DNA of 64,000 nt from Gemmatimonadota bacterium (lineage in GTDB: Bacteria > Latescibacterota > UBA2968), in the NCBI GenBank assembly GCA_009838845.1, contig VXRD01000026.1, positions 18,142-82,141 on the forward strand, given 5' to 3'. The notes under the pieces are model-generated. The model did no database searches. It saw nothing but the letters and a program-made list of their open reading frames with translations, and was not told the origin of the DNA. Made by a program: the position numbers and the translations under genes. Numbering within the stretch: position 1 is the first letter of the stretch; every line of letters starts with the position of its first letter. Below are positions 45,508 through 52,205 of this stretch, piece after piece.

Positions 45508-46797
45508 ATGCATTATAAAACACCGATTACCGATGTTCAGATTGAAGCCAATTTCGAACACGCTGCCGAACAGTACGCCGCTTTTGGCGTGGATATTGAA
45601 CGGGCTGTGGATAGAGCACTCGCAGTGCCGATCTCGCTCCATTGCTGGCAGGGTGATGATGTGGCGGGTTTTGAAGTCAAAGATGAAGCTGTTGAAGGCG
45701 GCGGTATTATGGCCACGGGCAATTATCCCGGTCGCGCGCGCAATGGGGATGAGCTTCGTCGGGACCTGAAAAAAGTGGTTGATCTGTTGCCCGGACCACA
45801 CAGGGCGAATATCCACGCCTCTTATAGTGATACGGGTGGCAAGGTCGTCGATCGCGATGCCCTGGAGCCTGAGCACTTTGCGAGTTGGGTCGATTGGGCA
45901 AAGGCGTACGATATCGGTATTGATTTTAATCCCACTTATTTTGCACATCCCAAAGCCAACGATGGTTTTACTCTGAGCCATCCCGATAAAGGTATTCGCG
46001 ATTTTTGGATTCAACACGCTATTGCGAGCCGTCGGATCTCTGAAGCTATTGGGAAAGCGCTGGGGGATGAGGTTGTCAACAATCACTGGATCCCCGATGG
46101 CGCCAAAGACCATCCCGCTGACCGGTGGACGCCCCGCGAGCGTCTGGTGGAGGCATTGGATACTGTTTTTGACGATGATCTGGGCATAGGTCCCGAATGT
46201 GTTGATGCAGTTGAAGGCAAGCTCTTTGGCCTCGGAATGGAGGACTATACGGTTGGGTCCAATGATTTTTACGCCAATTATGCGTTGACCCGGGGCGTAC
46301 TTCTCTGTCTCGATATGGGGCATTTTCATCCGACTGAATCGATTGCCGACAAGCTCTCAGCACATTTTGCATTCCACGACAAGTTGCTCATCCACACGAG
46401 CCGTCCCATTCGCTGGGACTCGGATCACGTCGTTCTATTTAGCGATGATGTGCGCAATGTTTTTTTGGAGCTCGCCCGCCACAATGCGATTGATCGCATG
46501 TATCTCGCGCTCGATTTCTTCGATGCGAGCATCAATCGCACAGCAGCTTATGTTATTGGCACGCGCGCCACGCGCAAAGCGCTCCTCTATGGTCTCGTTG
46601 ATCCGACCGACCGCCTGCGCCAACTCGAAGCCGAAGGCAAGCTCGCGCAAAAGCTCGCATTGATGGAAGAGATGAAGACGATGCCATTTTCCGCCGTGTG
46701 GGATATGTGCTGCCTCAAAGCCAATGTGCCTATCGGTGCTTCCTGGCTTGATGAGATAGAGGCTTATGAACGCGATGTGTTGTCGCAACGCGATTGA
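45508..46797 (+). CDS. rhaA: L-rhamnose isomerase
   Basis: 429 residues, close to the E. coli enzyme. It converts L-rhamnose to L-rhamnulose with Mn/Zn in a TIM barrel. Recognisable segments are ISLHCWQGDDVAGFE, GIMATGNYPGRARN, DFNPTYFAHPKANDGFTLSHP, NNHWIPDGAKDHPADR, LLCLDMGHFHPTESI and IRWDSDHVVLF, which carry the metal ligands and substrate-contacting His residues. AGGAG precedes the ATG. No kinase or aldolase of the pathway is in the window. Its neighbourhood of sulfatase, lyase and sugar-acid dehydratase suggests rhamnose comes from a sulfated polymer such as ulvan or rhamnan (inference). Confidence 0.95.
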   Translation: MHYKTPITDVQIEANFEHAAEQYAAFGVDIERAVDRALAVPISLHCWQGDDVAGFEVKDEAVEGGGIMATGNYPGRARNGDELRRDLKKVVDLLPGPHRANIHASYSDTGGKVVDRDALEPEHFASWVDWAKAYDIGIDFNPTYFAHPKANDGFTLSHPDKGIRDFWIQHAIASRRISEAIGKALGDEVVNNHWIPDGAKDHPADRWTPRERLVEALDTVFDDDLGIGPECVDAVEGKLFGLGMEDYTVGSNDFYANYALTRGVLLCLDMGHFHPTESIADKLSAHFAFHDKLLIHTSRPIRWDSDHVVLFSDDVRNVFLELARHNAIDRMYLALDFFDASINRTAAYVIGTRATRKALLYGLVDPTDRLRQLEAEGKLAQKLALMEEMKTMPFSAVWDMCCLKANVPIGASWLDEIEAYERDVLSQRD

Positions 46798-46811
46798 GAA
46801 AGTCCAAATAC

Positions 46812-46847
46812 AAAAACGCCCGTCAGAACAATCTGACGGGCGTTTTG
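46812..46847. terminator. Bidirectional intrinsic terminator
   Basis: AAAACGCCCGTCAGA (46813-46827) and TCTGACGGGCGTTTT (46832-46846) form a perfect 15-bp stem with a four-base loop. T-runs lie at both outer ends when read from either strand. It sits between rhaA on the plus strand and the PhyH gene on the minus strand and can terminate both. Confidence 0.92.
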
Positions 46848-46870
46848 CTATGTGCAGATTAGTTCATCTA

Positions 46871-47689
46871 TCAAATCGTCAATGTCACGTAATCCTTTTT
46901 TACGATCTCTTTTTCATAAGTATAGGATTGTGTCTCGATAAGCTCTCGCGTTTCGGGTGAAAGCCGCGCCAGTACTGAATCGGGAAATTCGCGGATTTGT
47001 CTGTGATATTGCGGGCGGTATCTGAGAATGAAGAAACGGCGATCCCGATCTTTGGGTTGCCAGGCCATTGCCCCGTGTGTCATCAATTCTGTGGTTACGA
47101 CAATATCGCCAGCCCGGGCTGTAATATTTGCTACACCGGGGGGTACGTCCTTTTCGATCCATCCGTCGTTGAACACATCGGGTGGACGCTTAAAATCGCT
47201 TTTGTGTGACCCTGGCACGAGCAGCAATCCACCATCTCCAGGCAAGACATCGGTCAGATAGATAAATACCACCAGGTCGTCGCAATAAATTTTCCCATCG
47301 TCACAGCTATATCGGCAGCTATATCGTCCAAAACTCTCGCGCGAACAATGCAATCGATGAACGGGATCTTTAGCCGTGTTGATCCGCACTTCACCGCTGT
47401 TTAGCCGCGGGCGCCGTCCAGATACTTCCAGCACAATGGGCCAGAACGAGCGATGGAAGACCAGTGCTTCCAGTACTTTGTCAAAAGCAAAGGCGTATTT
47501 GAATTGTGTGCGATTTTTGTCAAATAATGAGGTTGAACGCCCAAATCCTTCGGGCAGTTCATCGTCTGAGGCATTTACGTACCGATTTATAGCCTGTTGT
47601 GCAGATTTTAGTTCTGTTCGTGTAAGTGCTTGTTCCAGATGCAGATATCCCATCATATCAAATAAATAGCGCTGTGCATCTGTCATCAT
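46871..47689 (-). CDS. PhyH-family protein with altered iron-binding motif
   Basis: 272 residues from the ATG at 47689 (AGGAGG 5 bases upstream; the next ATG at 47686 is equally possible). The PhyH core is clear (FIYLTDVLPGDGGLLLVPGSHKSDF, and the distal His in LMTHGAMAW with Arg in KDRDRRFF). Where HxD should be there is LHCSRESF, so the acidic ligand of the 2-His-1-carboxylate triad is missing. Chloride-binding halogenases and some non-catalytic members also lack it. The protein could be a halogenase-like oxygenase, could use another ligand, or could be inactive. It follows another PhyH gene by 19 bases. Confidence 0.8.
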   Translation of the reverse strand: MMTDAQRYLFDMMGYLHLEQALTRTELKSAQQAINRYVNASDDELPEGFGRSTSLFDKNRTQFKYAFAFDKVLEALVFHRSFWPIVLEVSGRRPRLNSGEVRINTAKDPVHRLHCSRESFGRYSCRYSCDDGKIYCDDLVVFIYLTDVLPGDGGLLLVPGSHKSDFKRPPDVFNDGWIEKDVPPGVANITARAGDIVVTTELMTHGAMAWQPKDRDRRFFILRYRPQYHRQIREFPDSVLARLSPETRELIETQSYTYEKEIVKKDYVTLTI

Positions 47690-47708
47690 GATGGCCTCCT
47701 GTCTTTTG

Positions 47709-48542
47709 TCATCCATAGGCTCCATGATCTAAAAATCCGACCAGGCGTTTGAGTCTGGGGTTTGCATTGCGATAGATATGCTCGGGCATGGTGTAGTTCA
47801 TAAAGGGATAGTATTTGTGGCCGATGAGCCGCCTGCCATAGGTGATTTGCGTGATGTAGCGGCTGCGATTGCTCTGATTTGGTCCCCCTCTGTGCCAGAC
47901 CTGATTGTTGAACATGATGACGCTACCGGCTTTGCCGAGGTTGTAATGCACTTTATCCTGCCATTTTTCCCATGCAACCTGGCGGGGACTTTCTCCAATG
48001 AGATGTGATCCCGGAATGACTTCTGTGCCGCCATGTTCGATTTTTGTGACATCGGTGAGATAATAATTGCAGGTGAATACGAGTACGGGAAGATGGATAT
48101 TTGTCGGTGGCTTGCCATCGGTGACAACATAATGTGGAGAGTCGTCCTGGTGCCAGGTGGTGAGGCCGCCGCCGGGGGGCGTGATGAAGGAGTTGTTGTG
48201 TATAACGTGACAATTTGCGTCAACAAGGGCTTCGGCAAAGCTGACGATGGGCTCGAGGTCAAACAGGTTGAGGTTGGCCGGGCTGTGTTCGAACATGCGA
48301 TGGCACAGGCGGTGGCTGGATTTGCTGCTTTGTGGGTTGAGCTTGCCATTGGGGTCTTTGTCCCGGCTGGTAAAATGCGCGAGGGACCAGTCGAGATCCG
48401 CTTTGAGTTGTGCGATGTGTTCTTCTTTCAAGACATTTTCGAGAAATAGAAACCCATCTCTGTTAAATTGTTCTACCCATTCGGAAATTTGATCTGCATC
48501 GAGTGGATAATTGGATTCAAAGCGCTGATTTTGTGGTTTCAT
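47709..48542 (-). CDS. Phytanoyl-CoA dioxygenase (PhyH) family protein
   Basis: 277 residues with an intact triad: H131-x-D133 in TTWHQDDSPH and H217 in QVWHRGGPNQ, followed by the Arg of SNRSRYITQ. HGGTEVIPGSHLIGE is the usual core strand. It is an Fe(II)/2-oxoglutarate oxygenase of unknown substrate. GGAGG lies 5 bases before the ATG. It is adjacent to the altered PhyH paralogue downstream and lies 15 bases downstream of the metallophosphoesterase gene. The genes from 51826 down to 46871 therefore form one probable minus-strand operon. Confidence 0.9.
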   Translation of the reverse strand: MKPQNQRFESNYPLDADQISEWVEQFNRDGFLFLENVLKEEHIAQLKADLDWSLAHFTSRDKDPNGKLNPQSSKSSHRLCHRMFEHSPANLNLFDLEPIVSFAEALVDANCHVIHNNSFITPPGGGLTTWHQDDSPHYVVTDGKPPTNIHLPVLVFTCNYYLTDVTKIEHGGTEVIPGSHLIGESPRQVAWEKWQDKVHYNLGKAGSVIMFNNQVWHRGGPNQSNRSRYITQITYGRRLIGHKYYPFMNYTMPEHIYRNANPRLKRLVGFLDHGAYG

Positions 48543-48557
48543 AATGGCCTCCAGCAG

Positions 48558-50573
48558 TCAAGCCTGCCCAACCACTAAAAACGGCAAGGCATTCCGTATT
48601 TCGATTTGGGAGTCGCGAGACACTGTTTCGGTTTCTCCCGTGCATAGATGATAGATGCGAACAGGGATGATGTCGAGTGAAAATTCAAGGGTGTCGAGAT
48701 CGAAAATATCTCGGGCAGGTAGTACGAGAGCAAGTCTGCGATGAGTGTTGTTGAGATACAGGATGCGATTGTTGTCCTGTGTTTTTTCGCGGGGATCTGT
48801 AAAGGTGGTGTCGTGAACGGGACTGTTGAGGAGTGTGTTCAGACAACGCAGGGTGTGAAAAGGGGGGCGGGGGTTGCAGAGGGTGTCGAGCAGTCCATGT
48901 GTGACATCCATTGTGCGGTCAAAGTCGGTGAGTGGATCGACAAAGAGACGTGCGCCTGGCAGGCGGACAATGGCAAATGTGGCTTCGGCAATTCGGCGGG
49001 CATTGGTGTTGTCGTTCTGTGTGTCTAATTCGAGTGAGATGTCGATGTGACCGATATTCGAGTATTTGCGTTCGCTAAGGGATTGGATATAAGTCCAGGG
49101 CGATTCGTTGGGCGATACGCGACAGATGACGCGCTGAAGGTGAATATCGGCGTTTTGGAGGCTCTCGAGTTCGTCGAAGTGATAACCCATTCGGGTTCTC
49201 AGGTGTTGTTTGCCGTGTACGCTTTCGTTGGGGATGATCGGGCAAATCGAGAGTTCTGCGAGTTTTGCGCATTGGTTGAGTGTTTCGCAAACTTCACCGG
49301 ATAGTTGCGCGAGATTAGATATCTGAATTTCCCAGTTCTGTATGAGATCGAGGTTGGCTTTGATGTGTTCGGGCAATGAGGTGATGCGCGGTTCGAGGAA
49401 TGTGGCAATGGGCGTTATCCCTTCGGTGCGGAGCATTTCGAGGCGCGTGCGCTGAAAGGGGTCGCGCAGGTCGCGCCAGGGGAAGCGTACGAATTTAGCG
49501 CCGAGTTCTATACAGGCCAGAAGATGCTGGTCATTGCGTACTTTTTGACGTATGACAGAGGGATATGCAATTGGGACTTCCGCAATGGGCGTGATGGGGT
49601 GGCGAAGGGTGAGTCCAATGGGAGAAGACAGAGTGGCGGATGTGCAGGTGACGAGGCGGTCGCGGGCAGGGCGTTTTGTTTCGCCTTTTGTGCGGATGAA
49701 GTGGATGTCGGTGTGATCGGCGCGTATGCGGAGGAGATAAAATCCCAGCTTGCCCGTGTCGTCTCGCCCCTGTTCGGGTGGCGGCGCACTGGCGTAGAGA
49801 TGACCGAATCCCGGGCGCGTAAACGATACAGAGGGGGTGATGAAATAGCGCGTTTTGCCGATTTTGTCGTAAAAGGGATAGTGTACGTGTGCCGTGAAGA
49901 GGAGTTCGATCCCGTATTTTTTAATCAATGCGAAGAGGCGGTCTCGATCTGGCGGGCTGATATTGTCATAGTGTCCCAATCCCGGCTCGTCGTTATCCCA
50001 AAGATAGAGGGGGAGGTGAAAAAAGAGGAAGAGCCGCTGGTTTTGATGTGCCGCGAGGTCGGATTCAAACCATTCCCACTGGTCGTCTGCTTCAGAGAGT
50101 TTTGAGTTGAAGATCTGAGAATTAAGTACGATAAAGTGACACAGGTCGCGGTCGAAACTGTACCAGGAAGGACCAAAGAGGCCGTGGAAGAATGCGAGCG
50201 ATTCCGCGGTTGCCCAATGGGTGGGCATGGTGGGATCGGTTTTGTCGCCGATATCGTGATTGCCAGCGACATAGTGGGGAGAAATATTGCAGGCGTGTAT
50301 CTGATCGCGCGCTTCGAGCATCGCGCGTTTGAAGTCCGGCGTTTCGGGATATTCCTGGACGAGGTCGCCCATGTGGATGACAAAGTCCGCCCCAATATCT
50401 GCGACCTGTTGAAGAGCTGTGCCGGCGCGTTGGGTTTGCACGCGGCGCGATTCAAATTCGAGGGGACGGTCGCCAACGTCAATCATGTAATGCGTGTCGG
50501 CGATGACCACACATTCAAATTGAGCGGGGGGGAGGTGGGTTTTATCGAAAATTATTCTTTTTCTGCCTTCCAT
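48558..50573 (-). CDS. Metallophosphoesterase with large uncharacterised C-terminal domain
   Basis: 671 residues. The first ~260 carry calcineurin-type motifs: VIADTHYMID, IHMGDLVQE, YVAGNHDIGD, FFHLPLY and FTAHVHYPFYD, a full set of two-metal ligands. Residues ~300-650 have no domain I can name. Segments such as LLACIELGAKFVRFPWRDLRD and IGHIDISLEL look like a TIM-barrel or sugar-binding fold. There is no signal peptide. The start lies within the preceding gene, overlapping it by 22 bases and without a clear ribosome site, which suggests translational coupling. It may hydrolyse a phosphodiester or phosphosugar; substrate unknown. Confidence 0.8.
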   Translation of the reverse strand: MEGRKRIIFDKTHLPPAQFECVVIADTHYMIDVGDRPLEFESRRVQTQRAGTALQQVADIGADFVIHMGDLVQEYPETPDFKRAMLEARDQIHACNISPHYVAGNHDIGDKTDPTMPTHWATAESLAFFHGLFGPSWYSFDRDLCHFIVLNSQIFNSKLSEADDQWEWFESDLAAHQNQRLFLFFHLPLYLWDNDEPGLGHYDNISPPDRDRLFALIKKYGIELLFTAHVHYPFYDKIGKTRYFITPSVSFTRPGFGHLYASAPPPEQGRDDTGKLGFYLLRIRADHTDIHFIRTKGETKRPARDRLVTCTSATLSSPIGLTLRHPITPIAEVPIAYPSVIRQKVRNDQHLLACIELGAKFVRFPWRDLRDPFQRTRLEMLRTEGITPIATFLEPRITSLPEHIKANLDLIQNWEIQISNLAQLSGEVCETLNQCAKLAELSICPIIPNESVHGKQHLRTRMGYHFDELESLQNADIHLQRVICRVSPNESPWTYIQSLSERKYSNIGHIDISLELDTQNDNTNARRIAEATFAIVRLPGARLFVDPLTDFDRTMDVTHGLLDTLCNPRPPFHTLRCLNTLLNSPVHDTTFTDPREKTQDNNRILYLNNTHRRLALVLPARDIFDLDTLEFSLDIIPVRIYHLCTGETETVSRDSQIEIRNALPFLVVGQA

Positions 50574-50977
50574 TCGGCGATTTTTTCATCGGCTTTGCGG
50601 CGCAGTTCGCGGCCCTTGTCCGGGGTGGGGTCTTCTATGAGGCCATAGACCTGGCGGCCTTCGTGATCTTCGGGTAAGTATTCGGTAATGGGCATGCCTT
50701 CGGGGGTGACAAAGAGCAGGCAGTGACAGTATTTGAAAATTTTCATTTCGTCACAGGCACAGACCCATTCGCGGCTGCGTTCGAGTTCGGCCTTTTTGTC
50801 GGGATAAAAGTTGCAGGGACAAAGCGGGCGACCCAGTTCATCGATGTTTTCTGCAAGACCGCAGATGACTGTGTCGGCGACTTCTCGGGTTGGATGCGGC
50901 GATGTCCCGGTTTTTTCCCAGTATTTTTCCGTGTATATCTGCATTCTTTTGAGGCTTTTTTCTGTAGGTTCGGACAT
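50552..50977 (-). CDS. Ferredoxin:thioredoxin reductase catalytic (beta) chain-like protein
   Basis: 141 residues. The Cys pattern is CPC (in GRPLCPCNFYPDKK), 17 residues, CAC (in EWVCACDEM), 8 residues, CHC (in FKYCHCLLF). This is nearly the CPC-X16-CPC-X8-CHC of the plant and cyanobacterial FTR beta subunit that holds a 4Fe-4S cluster and a redox-active disulfide. No alpha (variable) chain is nearby. FTR-beta-like proteins are known in non-photosynthetic bacteria and archaea with other partners. GGAGGT precedes the ATG. It is translated with the metallophosphoesterase, so redox control of that enzyme is one possibility. Confidence 0.85.
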   Translation of the reverse strand: MSEPTEKSLKRMQIYTEKYWEKTGTSPHPTREVADTVICGLAENIDELGRPLCPCNFYPDKKAELERSREWVCACDEMKIFKYCHCLLFVTPEGMPITEYLPEDHEGRQVYGLIEDPTPDKGRELRRKADEKIAEWKAEKE

Positions 50978-51013
50978 GGCGTGTACCTCCAGTTTTGGGA
51001 TTTTGTGTTTGGG

Positions 51014-51826
51014 CTACAAGTAGCTGTTGAGATAATCCATAGATTTTCGGAGTTCTGCTCTGGCATCGCCCGGGGGGATGCTGCATTCAAAGCCGCAGTA
51101 GTACTCATAGCCGATGTCAGACAGTGCTTTGAGTGCGGGACCGAAATCCGTGTGACCATAGCCGGGTAAGATGCGATTGCTGTCTGCCAGATGCACATTG
51201 GCGATGTGTTTGCCCCCTGCGCGGATGGCTTCGGCGAGGTCGGCTTCTTCGATGCTCATGTGAAAGAGGTCGGCCATGGTGGCGATAGCTGGGCTGCCCA
51301 CGGCTTCGCAGATTTCAACGCCCTGGGCAACCGTGCAGGGCCACCACTGTTCGTAGCGGTTCAAGGGTTCTATGATCAGACGACTGCCGCACGCCTCGGC
51401 ATGCGGGGCGATGTCCTGCTTGAGAATTTCGATGAGGAGATCTTTTTCAAGTGTAGATGTGCTGTACAGGGGAGAAAGATCGGGAATGCGTTGGCCTCCA
51501 CCCATTTTGATGCCGATAAGCGGTGGAAAAATTACACCTACACCACCGACTTCCGTACACAGAGTCAGGGCGTCGTTAATGGATTTTACGGCTGCGTTGC
51601 GTTCCTGGGGACGCGCGTCGAGCAGACCTTTACCGCCCCGGGATGAGCAGATATTGGGCACAATACCCGTCGCGTCTGATGCTGCTTTGATCTCATCTGC
51701 AAAATCTGCGGTGCTGCTATTGGTGATTTCAATGCCGGAAAAGCCGAGTTCTTTGAGCGTCTGGAATTTCTCCATCAGGGTGTTGCCAGGAGCCATGGGT
51801 TCGCGAAGAGAATATTTGATGGTCAT
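51014..51826 (-). CDS. Sugar phosphate isomerase/epimerase (AP-endonuclease-2 TIM-barrel family)
   Basis: 270 residues of the xylose-isomerase-like TIM barrel. Metal-binding residues are likely in LIIEPLNRYE, TMADLFHMSIEE (Asp and His), IANVHLADSNR and GFECSIP (Glu). Family members isomerise or epimerise ketoses, hydroxypyruvate or inositol intermediates. The protein is full length, with no signal peptide. AGGA precedes the ATG at 51826. It is first in the minus-strand operon that continues with the FTR-like, phosphoesterase and PhyH genes. The substrate cannot be assigned. Confidence 0.85.
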   Translation of the reverse strand: MTIKYSLREPMAPGNTLMEKFQTLKELGFSGIEITNSSTADFADEIKAASDATGIVPNICSSRGGKGLLDARPQERNAAVKSINDALTLCTEVGGVGVIFPPLIGIKMGGGQRIPDLSPLYSTSTLEKDLLIEILKQDIAPHAEACGSRLIIEPLNRYEQWWPCTVAQGVEICEAVGSPAIATMADLFHMSIEEADLAEAIRAGGKHIANVHLADSNRILPGYGHTDFGPALKALSDIGYEYYCGFECSIPPGDARAELRKSMDYLNSYL

Positions 51827-51860
51827 AATCAGTCCTGTGGAAATTTATAGTAACGCATAC

Positions 51861-51876
51861 AGACAATATACTGTCT
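51861..51876 (-). promoter_or_regulatory. Dyad before the minus-strand operon
   Basis: AGACA and TGTCT frame a 6-base AT-rich centre as a perfect inverted repeat, 35-50 bases upstream of the isomerase start. TATAAA on the minus strand lies between the dyad and the gene. It may be an operator, or chance in AT-rich DNA. Confidence 0.3.
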
Positions 51877-51916
51877 TATGGATAAATAGCAAGTTCAGGG
51901 CGACTACGCTCTCGCA

Positions 51917-52004
51917 CTTTCACTGCAATGAGAATTTTCTCGCAACGGCGCCTGCCGTTTATCCCAAGCACACCTGCGCGATTTCTCTCTAAATTTCCCT
52001 CAGT
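51917..52004 (+). pseudogene. Decayed 3' end of a beta-barrel gene (remnant of a 60146-type gene)
   Basis: This 88-base stretch aligns with 61121-61230, the last ~30 codons, stop and first 12 bases after the barrel gene at 60146. Shared blocks include TCGCAACGGCGCC, CGCGATTTC and TTCCCTCAGT. The remnant has an in-frame TGA early on and deletions of about 10 bases each that shift the frame, but it still ends reading HTCAISL and then stop, against HTSAISVAFSL. Nothing else of the gene is recognisable upstream. The 379-base gap between 51827 and 52205 thus holds the dyad at 51861, this remnant and the sigma-54 promoter. Confidence 0.8.
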
Positions 52005-52138
52005 TTTTTGAGTACATATTCAGATTTCTGATTTTTCCAACTCTCTCATCTCGACCGAGACGCAGGAAAAAACCGATTTTTTACATGATTGGCTCCTGAA
52101 AATCCATCTCCAGGCAGTAAACGGGAGGTAAGTAGTTC

Positions 52139-52157
52139 TTTGGCACGTGTTTTGCTT
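52139..52157 (+). promoter_or_regulatory. Sigma-54 (RpoN) promoter of the VIT-VWA gene
   Basis: TTGGCACGTGTTTTGCTT contains the -24 GG (52142-52143) and the -12 GC (52154-52155), exactly 10 bases apart. The flanking TGGCAC and TTGC match the RpoN consensus at every position I can recall. Transcription would start near 52167, about 39 bases before the ATG at 52206, whose ribosome site is GGAGGT. An NtrC-type activator with intact GAFTGA is encoded at 57655 in the same block. No sigma-54 gene is in the window. Confidence 0.85.
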
Positions 52158-52205
52158 GTGTCTGGGTGAAACAGTTTGCCCCAACCCAACATTGGAGGTG
52201 TAGAG

